A stretch of DNA of 64,000 bases. Origin: CAWUEX02 sp038148375. GTDB taxonomy: Bacteria > Pseudomonadota > Alphaproteobacteria > Rhodospirillales > Rhodospirillaceae. Of the stretch, positions 11,269 to 19,434 are shown piece after piece. The notes below the pieces were generated by a model. It was given only the letters and a program-made list of their open reading frames with translations. It did no database searches and had not been told where the DNA came from. The position numbers and the translations under genes were made by a program. Where the stretch lies: positions 1 through 64,000 of the forward strand of contig JAYQVH010000005.1 of NCBI GenBank assembly GCA_038148375.1. The letters are read 5' to 3'. Position 1 is the first letter of the stretch. Every line of letters starts with the position of its first letter.

Positions 11269-11645
11269 CCGGCGGAATTTTCACTCTCGAAGCTGACATC
11301 ACCCTGGCTTGAGCGTCATCCCCATCCAGGCCCAATTCCGAATTGCGCATAGGCTTCGGCTCTGGCTCCCTAACAGTTTATTATTTATAACGTTTTTGGC
11401 GATGCTGCGGTGCCGAAAAGAGGCGGCAGAAAAAGCGCCTTAACGCGCATCAGTTGGTTGGTAATCCGACCGGTTCTCTGGTACATTTTTGCGTTGAAAT
11501 CAAACCGTCACAGCCGTCCGCAACCGTCCTTCCGCGGGCTCCGGGGCAGACCCCGGTTCCAAAGTGTGCAATGCAAAATTTGAGTGCTACCGCCGGCCCG
11601 ATTTCACGCGACAACGTACCTGAGTTAAGACCCTAGAGTGATCCC
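11269..11645. other. 377-base intergenic region upstream of gyrA
   Basis: No gene is supported here. It holds an AT-rich stretch around 11378-11395 (TTATTATTTATAACG) that could serve as a promoter core, and a GC hairpin CCGGGG-CAGA-CCCCGG at 11541-11556 within what would be the gyrA leader. No T-run follows the hairpin. No clear terminator is visible for the preceding RND-B12 operon. Confidence 0.5.
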
Positions 11646-14423
11646 TTGAGCGAACCCACAGAAGCGCCTCCGCCGGGCCCGACCCCGGAATTATCCAGCG
11701 TCACCATCGAAGACGAGATGAAACGGTCCTACCTGGATTACGCCATGAGCGTGATCGTCAGCCGGGCCCTGCCAGACGTCCGTGACGGCCTTAAGCCGGT
11801 GCACCGCCGCATCCTTTATGCAATGAAGGAAAACGGCTACGAGTACAACAAGCCCTACCGCAAGTCCGCGCGCATCGTCGGCGACGTCATGGGTAAGTAC
11901 CACCCGCACGGCGACCAGGCGATTTACGATGCCATGGTGCGCATGGCGCAGGAATTCTCCATGCGCCTGCAGCTGATCGACGGGCAGGGCAACTTCGGTT
12001 CCATGGACGGCGATCCGCCGGCTGCCATGCGTTACACCGAAGCCCGGATGGCCAAGGCGGCGCATAGCCTGCTCGACGATATCGACAAGGAAACCGTCGA
12101 CTTTCAGCCTAACTATGACGAGACCGTGTACGAGCCGGTGGTGCTGCCGGCGCGGTTCCCCAATCTGCTGATCAACGGCGCTGGCGGTATTGCCGTCGGT
12201 ATGGCGACCAACATCCCGCCCCATAATTTGGGCGAGATCATCGACGCCTGCCACGCACTGATCGACAATCCTGAGACTTCCGACGCGGACCTGATGGAAA
12301 TCGTGCCTGGCCCCGACTTCCCGACCGGCGCGATCATTCTCGGTCAGACCGGCAGCCGTTCGGCCTACGCCACCGGGCGCGGTTCGGTGGTCATCCGCGG
12401 CCGCGCGGAGATCGAGGACTGGGGCAAGGATCGTGAGGCCATTGTCATCACGGAAGTGCCTTATCAGGTCAACAAGGCCTCCATGGTCGAGAAGATCGCC
12501 GAACTTGTACGCGACAAGCGGATCGAAGGCATTTCAGATCTGCGCGACGAGTCCGATCGCCACGGCATTCGTGTCGTCGTCGAGATCAAACGCGATGTCC
12601 AGGCCGACGTCGTGCTGAATCAGCTGTACCGCTTCACCCCGTTGCAGACCAGCTTCGGCGTCAACATGCTGGCGATTAACGGTGGCCGTCCGGAACTGAT
12701 GAACCTGCGCCAGATTCTAGAGGCGTTCATCAAGTTTCGTGAAGAGGTCATCCGCCGTCGCACCGTGTACGAACTCGGACAGGCGCGCGACCGGGCCCAC
12801 ACCTTGGTTGGGCTGGCCATCGCCGTCGCCAATTTGGATGAGGTGATCGCGCTGATCCGCGCCGCGCCGGACCCCCAGACGGCGCGCGAGCAGCTCATGG
12901 CCAAGCCGTGGCCGGCCGCCGACGTCGAGCCCCTGATCCAGATCATCGACGAGCCGGATCGCAAGGTTGTTGACGGCGCCTATCAGTTGTCCGAGGCGCA
13001 GGCCCGCGCGATTTTGGAATTGCGTCTGCATCGTTTGACCGGCCTGGAGCGCGAAAAGATTCACAGTGAACTCAGAGATCTCGGTGAACAGATTATCGAT
13101 TTCCTGGACATTCTGCGGTCGCGCGAACGCCTCTACGGCATTATGCGAGACGAACTCACCGAGATGAAGGACGAGTACGCGACGCCGCGGCGCACGGAGA
13201 TTTCGACAGACGAATTCGAAACCGACATTGAAGACCTGATACAGCGCGAAGATATGGTCTGCACGGTGACCAACGCCGGGTACATCAAGCGCGTGCCGCT
13301 GTCGACCTACCGCGCCCAGCGCCGCGGTGGCAAAGGCCGTGCTGGCATGGCGACCAAGGACGAGGATTTCGTCACCTCTCTTTACGTCGTCAACACCCAT
13401 ACGCCGCTGTTGTTCTTCTCGACCTTCGGCATGGTCTACACCTTGAAGGTCTATAAGCTGCCGCTGGGCACGCCGCAGTCGCGCGGTAAGGCAATGGTGA
13501 ATTTGCTGCCGCTGAGCGAAGGCGAGACCATCTCTACTGTTATGCCGCTGCCGGAGGATGAAGACACCTGGGGCAACTACAACGTTATGTTTGCCACCCA
13601 GTCCGGCAATGTGCGCCGAAATGCGCTGTCCGATTTCACCAATGTCATGCGTAACGGCAAGATTGCGATGAAGCTGAACGACGGGGACCGGCTGGTCGGC
13701 GTCGCGGTCTGCGATGACTCCAATGACGTGCTGCTGTCGACCCAGGCCGGCAAGGCGATCCGCTTTACCGTTGGAGACGTGCGTGTGTTTGCCGGACGCT
13801 CGTCGGTCGGCGTGCGTGGCATCCGCCTCGGCAAAGACGATAAGGTCATTTCCATGACCATATTGCGCCACGTCGATTTCGACACCGGGACACGCGATGC
13901 CTACCTCAAAATATCTCGCAAGCTGCGCGGTCTCGACGAAGACGAGTTGGAAAACGGCGCTGACGAAATTGAAGTGCCCGATATTTCCGAAGAAGATTTC
14001 GCGCGCATGTCCGAGGGCGAGGAGTTCATTCTCACGGTTACGCTCCGAGGTTACGGAAAACGCACGTCCGCCTACGAGTATCGGGTCACAAAACGTGGCG
14101 GGCAGGGACTCACTGCGATTGCCACCAGCAAGCGCAACGGCTCGGTTGTTGCGGCGTTCCCGGTCGATGGCGAAGATCAGGTGATGATGATCACCGATGC
14201 CGGCAAGCTGATCCGTATTCCGGTGGGCGATATTCGTATCGCCGGTCGCGCAACTCAGGGTGTGACCCTGTTCCATACCGCCGAAGACGAAAAAGTGATG
14301 TCCGTCGCCCATCTGCCGCACGATGATGAGGCCGATGCTGACGATGAGACCGGCATCGAAACCGCCGAAAACGCCGGTGAGACGGCGGACGAGGTTGCCG
14401 GAAATGCGGTCGGCGATGAGTGA
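11646..14423 (+). CDS. gyrA: DNA gyrase subunit A
   Basis: 925-residue type II topoisomerase breakage-reunion subunit, which with GyrB introduces negative supercoils. The catalytic tyrosine is Tyr130 in AAMRYTEARM. The C-terminal pinwheel has the GyrA box QRRGGKG near 558-564, which separates it from ParC. The last 50 or so residues are acidic (DDEADADDETGIE...). In the quinolone pocket the motif is HPHGDQAIYD: the position equal to E. coli Ser83 is Gln91, while Asp87 is retained as Asp95. The start used is TTG at 11646, directly before the conserved N-terminus; no strong Shine-Dalgarno is present. The last 8 bases overlap coaD. Confidence 0.97.
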   Translation: MSEPTEAPPPGPTPELSSVTIEDEMKRSYLDYAMSVIVSRALPDVRDGLKPVHRRILYAMKENGYEYNKPYRKSARIVGDVMGKYHPHGDQAIYDAMVRMAQEFSMRLQLIDGQGNFGSMDGDPPAAMRYTEARMAKAAHSLLDDIDKETVDFQPNYDETVYEPVVLPARFPNLLINGAGGIAVGMATNIPPHNLGEIIDACHALIDNPETSDADLMEIVPGPDFPTGAIILGQTGSRSAYATGRGSVVIRGRAEIEDWGKDREAIVITEVPYQVNKASMVEKIAELVRDKRIEGISDLRDESDRHGIRVVVEIKRDVQADVVLNQLYRFTPLQTSFGVNMLAINGGRPELMNLRQILEAFIKFREEVIRRRTVYELGQARDRAHTLVGLAIAVANLDEVIALIRAAPDPQTAREQLMAKPWPAADVEPLIQIIDEPDRKVVDGAYQLSEAQARAILELRLHRLTGLEREKIHSELRDLGEQIIDFLDILRSRERLYGIMRDELTEMKDEYATPRRTEISTDEFETDIEDLIQREDMVCTVTNAGYIKRVPLSTYRAQRRGGKGRAGMATKDEDFVTSLYVVNTHTPLLFFSTFGMVYTLKVYKLPLGTPQSRGKAMVNLLPLSEGETISTVMPLPEDEDTWGNYNVMFATQSGNVRRNALSDFTNVMRNGKIAMKLNDGDRLVGVAVCDDSNDVLLSTQAGKAIRFTVGDVRVFAGRSSVGVRGIRLGKDDKVISMTILRHVDFDTGTRDAYLKISRKLRGLDEDELENGADEIEVPDISEEDFARMSEGEEFILTVTLRGYGKRTSAYEYRVTKRGGQGLTAIATSKRNGSVVAAFPVDGEDQVMMITDAGKLIRIPVGDIRIAGRATQGVTLFHTAEDEKVMSVAHLPHDDEADADDETGIETAENAGETADEVAGNAVGDE

Positions 14424-14937
14424 TATCGAAGCTCGGCCGCTGATCGGTGTCTATCCGGGGACGTTCGATCCGATAACAAATGGGCATCTGGACATCATCA
14501 CCCGTGCGACCAAAGTGGTCGACAAGCTGGTGATTGGCGTCGCCGTGAATATCGGCAAGGGCCCATTGTTTCAGTTGGAAGAACGCGTCGCCATGTGCCA
14601 AGCCCAGGTCGCGGCACTGCCGAAGGACACCGTTCAGGTGCCGGTCGAAGTCGTGCCGTTCGATAAGTTATTGATGGACTTTGTCACTGAAATTGGCGGG
14701 CGGGTTATTATCCGCGGTCTGCGCGCCGTATCGGACTTCGAATACGAATTCCAGATGGCGGGAATGAATGCGCGTCTGAACCCGAAAGTGGAAACGCTGT
14801 TCCTGATGGCGTCGGAACGCAACCAGTTCATCTCGTCTCGGTTCGTTAAGGAGATAGCCCGTTTCGGTGGGGATCTGACTCACTTCGTGCCCAAGGACGT
14901 CGCCGCTGCGGTGATGGCGGCGATCGAGCGCGCCTAA
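14416..14937 (+). CDS. coaD: Phosphopantetheine adenylyltransferase
   Basis: 173-residue cytoplasmic enzyme that transfers AMP from ATP to 4-phosphopantetheine, the penultimate step of coenzyme A synthesis. Nucleotidyltransferase signature TFDPITNGH at residues 16-24 and the second motif ISSRFVKE are present, as is the RGLRAVSDFEYEFQMAGMN block. Length is normal for the family (about 160-170). The ATG at 14416 lies within the last codons of gyrA (8-base overlap), which implies translational coupling; the open frame extends upstream inside gyrA but that part is not conserved. Confidence 0.97.
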   Translation: MSDIEARPLIGVYPGTFDPITNGHLDIITRATKVVDKLVIGVAVNIGKGPLFQLEERVAMCQAQVAALPKDTVQVPVEVVPFDKLLMDFVTEIGGRVIIRGLRAVSDFEYEFQMAGMNARLNPKVETLFLMASERNQFISSRFVKEIARFGGDLTHFVPKDVAAAVMAAIERA

Positions 14938-15050
14938 TTTTGGCCACATAACCGGCAGTTTATATGTACTTTCGAGGCTTGAGCCGCTGGACGGGATGGC
15001 GTAAACCGGAGACGCGCACCGAAGGTCGCAACTGTGTTGGAGATTTTCGA

Positions 15051-15608
15051 ATGAATAAATTGATGACGTGGGTGGCGGGGGCCCTTTTCGCGATGACAGC
15101 AGCAGCCAATGGCCAGCCGGCCGACCTTGATCCCGAAAACACGATTTACCTGGATCTGGAGTACGGCCGGGTGGTGATCGAATTGCGTCCGGATTTGGCT
15201 CCGGGACATGTCGAACGCTTCAAGCACCTGACGCGCCAGGGCTTTTACGATGGTCTGACCTTCCATCGCGTCATCGAAGGCTTCATGGCCCAGACCGGCG
15301 ACCCCAACGGAGACGGCACAGGCGGTTCAGACCTGCCCGACCTGCAAGCCGAATTCAACGACGGCAAACACGTGCGAGGGGCCCTTTCCATGGCACGTGC
15401 GGCAGACGTCAATTCCGCCAACAGCCAGTTTTACATCGTATTTGACGATGCGCCGCACCTGAACGGCCAGTACACGTACTTCGGCCAGGTTGTCGCAGGC
15501 ATGGAATTCGTTGATCAGATCCGGAAAGGCAACCCGGCCCGCAACGGTACGGTCACCTACCCGGACCGCATCATCCAAATGCAGGTCGCTGCCGACGAAT
15601 CGGAATAA
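15051..15608 (+). CDS. Periplasmic cyclophilin-type peptidyl-prolyl isomerase
   Basis: 185 residues. The signal peptide is about MNKLMTWVAGALFAMTAAA with cleavage near residue 20-22, so the enzyme works on proline bonds of exported proteins. The cyclophilin core has FHRVIEGFMAQTGDPNGDG (catalytic Arg in FHRVI), SMARAADVNSANSQFYI and FGQVVAGMEFVDQI. Cyclophilins downstream of coaD are common in this class. The upstream ATG-like extension of the frame (from 14964) lacks a signal peptide and is not used here. The gene ends about 108 bases before tRNA-Lys. Confidence 0.94.
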   Translation: MNKLMTWVAGALFAMTAAANGQPADLDPENTIYLDLEYGRVVIELRPDLAPGHVERFKHLTRQGFYDGLTFHRVIEGFMAQTGDPNGDGTGGSDLPDLQAEFNDGKHVRGALSMARAADVNSANSQFYIVFDDAPHLNGQYTYFGQVVAGMEFVDQIRKGNPARNGTVTYPDRIIQMQVAADESE

Positions 15609-15716
15609 CATTGAGCACAGGACGGGGCTAAAGCTTGACCGGCTCAGGCCCCCTCCCTATGGTGCGCCGCGCTTCGCCCGACCGACCCGGTTGCCGGAGG
15701 TCCGGCGCGGCCCTGT

Positions 15717-15792
15717 GAGCCCGTAGCTCAGCTGGTAGAGCATCGGACTTTTAATCCGGTGGTCGTGGGTTCGAGTCCCACCGGGCTCACCA
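15717..15792 (+). tRNA. tRNA-Lys (anticodon UUU)
   Basis: A 76-base cloverleaf. The acceptor stem is GAGCCCG with CGGGCTC, the D arm is GCTC...GAGC, the anticodon loop is CTTTTAA giving anticodon TTT, and the T arm is GTGGG-TTCGAGT-CCCAC. The 3-prime CCA is encoded. A run TTTTT follows directly and may help end transcription. The segment after it carries efflux genes and ends at a degenerate copy of the 5-prime half of this tRNA. Confidence 0.97.
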
Positions 15793-16571
15793 TTTTTCCC
15801 GCGTGTCTCGCGCCCGTAAGGCATTCAGAAAAATATTCGTGACTGAATTCGCCTCCCGGCGCGAGGGCGCTCTTCTATAGCAAGCAATTATTATCCACTG
15901 ACAGCCGGGTATTCGTTGCTCAGCTTGTTTCGCTAGAAAACGCAGCGAGGCTTTCCAGCGTTCCCCGGTGATAAGGCCGGCCAGCAAGGTGGGCTGGCTG
16001 CCCTCAGGGGTATTGATCACGGGGCGGGTACCTATTCTACAGATCGGTCACCCGCCCTATTCAAGCTTGCGCCTAAAATTGGCATGTGAAAGTTTTGGTG
16101 CATGAGCCGAAGCGCCCAGACACGATCGCCATCAATGAACACGCAACGTTGGGTAACCGTTATCACAACGTTTTTTTCGTTGTGGCATTGTTTCAGCCGC
16201 TTTTCCCCAATGCCAGATGGAGCTCAGTTCGCAGGATTGCATGACGGCGGAGCAGCCCCTCAAGCTTGAGGACTGCGGTGACTGCCTACCCGCACTATGT
16301 GACTTAGCGGCATGCTCAACCACTCTTGGTCAAGTAATGGCATTCCTTGGCGCACCTGACACAACCAACGTTGCCACGTCTGCACCGAGCAGAGATGACT
16401 CCGGTGTTGTCCTTTTTGGGCGGACGGTCAGGCCGCCGGCGCATCCGCCGAAAGCATAATCAGAATTTAAGTCTCATGGATGGCCGCCACCGACTCTCAG
16501 TCGGTGCCGAATGGGTTGCGTGCAAGCCCGGCCATCCGAAGTGTGCTTTGGTCCGCATAAGGAATACGGAC
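15793..16571. other. 779-base region after tRNA-Lys, no intact gene
   Basis: Nothing here is convincingly coding apart from the broken small gene at 16135-16459. On the minus strand a 77-codon open frame (15787-16020) includes PTLLAGLI, faintly like the tail of large serine recombinases, but the match is far too weak to call. A near-DnaA 9-mer TTATCCACT is at about 15893. The position just behind a tRNA gene and the lack of intact genes fit remnants of integrated DNA. Confidence 0.4.
16135..16459 (+). pseudogene. Small Cys-rich secreted protein, probably frameshifted
   Basis: An ATG at 16135 opens a signal-peptide-like frame (MNTQRWVTVITTFF). At a run of seven T (16171-16177) the useful frame changes: removing one T would continue as RCGIVSAAFPQCQ and then the Cys-rich stretch CGDCLPALCDLAAC, ending at the TAA of 16457-16459. 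As it stands the first frame stops soon after. Such small Cys-rich exported proteins often sit beside metal-efflux genes, and cusB starts about 110 bases downstream. Either the gene is broken, the T-run is a sequencing error, or only the second frame (from 16217) is expressed. Confidence 0.4.
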
Positions 16572-17834
16572 ATGAAAACCAGTTCATTAATGATTGCGGC
16601 CGCAGGAGTTGCAGTCGGTGTCGGACTTTCGCTCGCTGCATTGTTTGTAATGGAGTCCGGTAACGTCGTTCCGCCGTCAAGTGAAACAGACAACCGTCGA
16701 GTGCTGTATTGGGTCGCTCCGATGGACCCGAATTACAGGCGCGCCGAACCGGGCAAGTCGCCGATGGGGATGGATTTGGTCCCCGTTTATGAGGGTGACG
16801 TATCGGCGGCAGGAGATGGTGGGACTGACGTCTTTATTTCACCGGTCATGATTCAAAACCTTGGGGTGCGGACGGCGCCGGTCGAGCGCAGGTATTTGAG
16901 CCGAACCATCAGGTCGGTTGGATATGTCGCGCCCGACGATAACCTGATCAGCCACGTTCATGTGCGAGCCGAAGGGTGGATTGAGGAATTGGCTGTAAAG
17001 GCGGTTGGAGAGAGAGTTCGAGAAGCTCAGCCCCTGTTTGGGTATTACGCTCCCGACATACATGTCGCGCTAGGGGAATTGGCGCAGTTTCAACGCCGCG
17101 ATGAAAAGGACATGTTGGCCGTCACTCTAAGCCGTCTCGCTCTGCTCGATGTTCCGGCCAACGAAATCGAGGCCATACGTAATGGCGAGCCGGTGCCGCG
17201 GCGCACATCGATTCTCTCGCCCGCTAGCGGTGTAATTATTTCGATGAATGTGGGTGAGGGCATGTTCGTCAAACCGGACATGACTGCCATGACGGTCGCC
17301 GAATTGTCTTCTGTTTGGGTCATGATCGATATTTTTGAGAATCAAACGCCGTGGATCAGGGAGGGGCAGCCTGCATCGTTGCGCCTTACCTATCTCTCGG
17401 AGGTCATGCGCGAAGGTGTTGTGGATTACGTATATCCGACACTGGATCCGAAAACACGAACGCTGAAGGCGCGGCTGAGATTCGACAATCCAGACGGGCT
17501 GCTAAAGCCCAACATGTTCGCTGATGTGCGAATACAGGCCGAGGCAGGGCGCAACAGTCTGGTTGTCCCGAGCGAAGCATTAATCCGCACCGGTCTATCC
17601 GACCGCGTGGTCGTCTCGCTTGGCGATGGCAGGTACAGATCGCGTGAGGTGGTAACCGGACAGGAAAGCGACGACTTCGTTGAGATACTCGAGGGCGTAA
17701 ACCCAGAGGATCGCATCGTTGTATCAGGTCAGTTTCTGATCGATTCGGAAAGCAACCTAGCGGCTGCGTTTCAGCGGATGGAGCTTCCCGCAGATGACGG
17801 CGATACCTCCTCAGTACAGGAGGGTCGACGATGA
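16572..17834 (+). CDS. cusB: Heavy-metal RND efflux adaptor, CusB-like
   Basis: 420-residue periplasmic adaptor of the copper/silver (Cus) branch of RND systems. N-terminal anchor at residues 7-26, then a heavy-metal-binding-domain-like segment YWVAPMDP...PGKSPMGMDLVPVYEG (46-75). In that segment the usual Cys and His of YTCPMHP are replaced by Ala and Asp, though the methionines remain. Lipoyl/hairpin, barrel (IRSVGYVAPDDNLI) and C-terminal parts follow. ATG 16572 has AAGGAA seven bases upstream; the open frame reaches back to 16347 but that part is not conserved. The stop overlaps the cusA start by 4 bases. Metal specificity cannot be read from sequence. Confidence 0.88.
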   Translation: MKTSSLMIAAAGVAVGVGLSLAALFVMESGNVVPPSSETDNRRVLYWVAPMDPNYRRAEPGKSPMGMDLVPVYEGDVSAAGDGGTDVFISPVMIQNLGVRTAPVERRYLSRTIRSVGYVAPDDNLISHVHVRAEGWIEELAVKAVGERVREAQPLFGYYAPDIHVALGELAQFQRRDEKDMLAVTLSRLALLDVPANEIEAIRNGEPVPRRTSILSPASGVIISMNVGEGMFVKPDMTAMTVAELSSVWVMIDIFENQTPWIREGQPASLRLTYLSEVMREGVVDYVYPTLDPKTRTLKARLRFDNPDGLLKPNMFADVRIQAEAGRNSLVVPSEALIRTGLSDRVVVSLGDGRYRSREVVTGQESDDFVEILEGVNPEDRIVVSGQFLIDSESNLAAAFQRMELPADDGDTSSVQEGRR

Positions 17835-19150
17835 TTGCGGCCGTCATCAAATCATCGGTCGAAAACCGTTTTGTCGTCGTGCTTCTCGCCATCATGCTGA
17901 CGGGGTGGGGTGTTTATGCTCTCCAACGGACGCCGATTGATGCCATTCCCGACCTGTCCGATGTCCAGGTCATTGTTAAGACCACGTATCCGGGCCAAGC
18001 GCCGCAGGTCGTCGAGGATCAGGTAAGCTATCCGCTGACAACCGCGATGCTGGCCGTCCCGAAAGCGGTCTCGGTGCGAGGCTACTCATTCTTCGGCGAT
18101 TCCTATGTCTACGTCATTTTTGAAGATGGAACGGATTTGTATTGGGCGCGGGCGCGTATCCTTGAATACCTGAATCAGGCTGCCGCAAAACTGCCTGCCG
18201 AAGCGAAGCCCGTTATCGGTCCGGATGCAACGGGCGTCGGCTGGATTTACCAATACGCTTTGGTGGACAGAACCGGGACATATGATCTCGCCCAGCTCAG
18301 GTCGTTGCAGGATTGGTTTCTTAAGTTTGAATTGCAGACGGTTCCGGGTGTCTCCGAAGTCGCCTCCATTGGCGGCATGGTGCGCCAATATCAGGTCGTC
18401 GTTGATCCCAACAGCCTGCGGGCCCACGGCCTGCATCTTTCCGCGGTTAAGGCCGCCATTGAGAGAGGAAATCAGGAAGTCGGCGGGTCTGTGGTGGAAA
18501 TGGCCGAGGCCGAGTACATGGTGCGGTCATCCGGGTATGTCGCCGATCAAGTCGAGTTGCCGCCTCAGTATTCGATTTCGTGGTCTGGTCAGTACGAATA
18601 TATCGAGCGGGCAAAGCAGCGGCTGACAATCGTGATACCGGCCGTGTTCGCCGTCATACTGGTTCTGCTGTTCCTCAATTTCCGTAATGTGGCCGAAGTC
18701 GCGATGGTTGTCTTAACCGCACCGTTGGCATTAGTCGGCGGTGTTTGGCTGCTGTATCTGCTCGACTATGACCTGTCTGTCGCCGTCGGCGTCGGCTTCA
18801 TTGCCTTGGCCGGCGTCGCTGTTGAAACGGGCGTATTGATGCTGACCTACTTGGACCGGGCGTTCCAACAGCAGCAGGAACTGGCCGACCAGGAGGGCAG
18901 GGCGTTGACGGCACAGGACGTCATCGATTCAGTGCGCGACGGCGCCGTGTTGCGGGTCCGCCCCATAATGATGACGGTGTCCACGATAATCGTTGGGTTG
19001 ATAACGGTTATGTTGGGCGAAGGTACGGGCTCGGAAGTCATGAGCCGGATTGCCGCGCCGATGGTCGGCGGGATGGTCACGGCACTTATCCTCACCCTGA
19101 TGGTGTTGCCTGCGGTGTACGCCCTTTGGAAACGACGCACGGTTCATTAG
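17831..19150 (+). pseudogene. cusA: CusA-type heavy-metal RND pump with large internal in-frame deletion
   Basis: 439 residues instead of about 1040. Residues 1-237 match the N-terminus of CusA (TM1 and first periplasmic subdomains: TPIDAIPDLSDVQVI, YPGQAPQVVEDQV, GPDATGVGW). They then join directly to the region before TM8 (VELPPQYSISWSGQYEYIE) and the last five helices. About 600 residues, including TM2-TM7 with the proton-relay helix and much of both periplasmic loops, are missing, with the frame kept. The junction is near 18540-18546. A working pump is very unlikely. Real deletion, or collapse of sequence in the assembly, are both possible. No cusC/cusF is adjacent. Confidence 0.85.
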
Positions 19151-19151
19151 T

Positions 19152-19190
19152 GAGCCCGTGCTGGGCCGGGAGAGCATAGGACTTTTAGTC
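19152..19190 (+). repeat. Degenerate tRNA-Lys-like fragment (5-prime half)
   Basis: Begins one base after the cusA stop with GAGCCCGT, identical to the tRNA-Lys start at 15717, then keeps GAGCAT and GGACTTTTA-TC around the anticodon loop before similarity ends. The D arm is rearranged and there is no T arm or acceptor return strand, so it is not a functional tRNA. Together with the intact tRNA-Lys it brackets the metal-efflux segment. Confidence 0.65.
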
Positions 19191-19329
19191 AGGCGCTCTC
19201 TCCGATTGATTAAAAAGTAGGCGTATGCTGCGCGACGGCGTGCGAGATGCCTATAATTTACGCATATTCCCGCAGCGGTATTGTGCGCCGCCCGTGCTAA
19301 ATTGTAATGCACTGAAATTAAAAGGATAT

Positions 19330-19338
19330 TTATCCACA
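19330..19338 (+). promoter_or_regulatory. DnaA-box 9-mer TTATCCACA upstream of the porin-glnK-amtB promoter
   Basis: Perfect 9-mer 26 bases before the sigma-54 -24 element. Two copies of TTGTGCGCCGC flank it at 19281-19291 and 19345-19355. Whether DnaA binds is unknown; a chance match is possible. Confidence 0.3.
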
Positions 19339-19363
19339 GATATTTTGTGCGCCGCATAAAAGC

Positions 19364-19379
19364 TGGCACGAAGTTTGCT
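19364..19379 (+). promoter_or_regulatory. Sigma-54 (RpoN) promoter of the porin-glnK-amtB operon
   Basis: TGGCACG-AAGT-TTGCT matches the -24/-12 consensus (TGGCACG-N4-TTGC) perfectly, with correct spacing. Transcription would start near 19391, about 45 bases before the porin ATG at 19435. Sigma-54 with NtrC is the standard control for glnK-amtB, so this explains nitrogen-limited expression of the whole cluster, including the porin. Confidence 0.9.
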
Positions 19380-19434
19380 ACCTCTCTACCAGGGCGTCGC
19401 TAATGCGCGACCCCAATGGAAACACGGGGTGGTA

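Noticed and set aside
12717..14321. 534-codon open frame antisense to gyrA
   Set aside because: It lies wholly inside gyrA on the other strand, resembles no family, and only reflects codon bias.
15787..16020. 77-codon minus-strand frame with PTLLAGLI, like a recombinase tail
   Set aside because: Too short and only a few residues match; the reading frame also overlaps the tRNA 3-prime end.
19152..19190. Second functional tRNA-Lys
   Set aside because: No T arm, no acceptor closing strand and a scrambled D arm.
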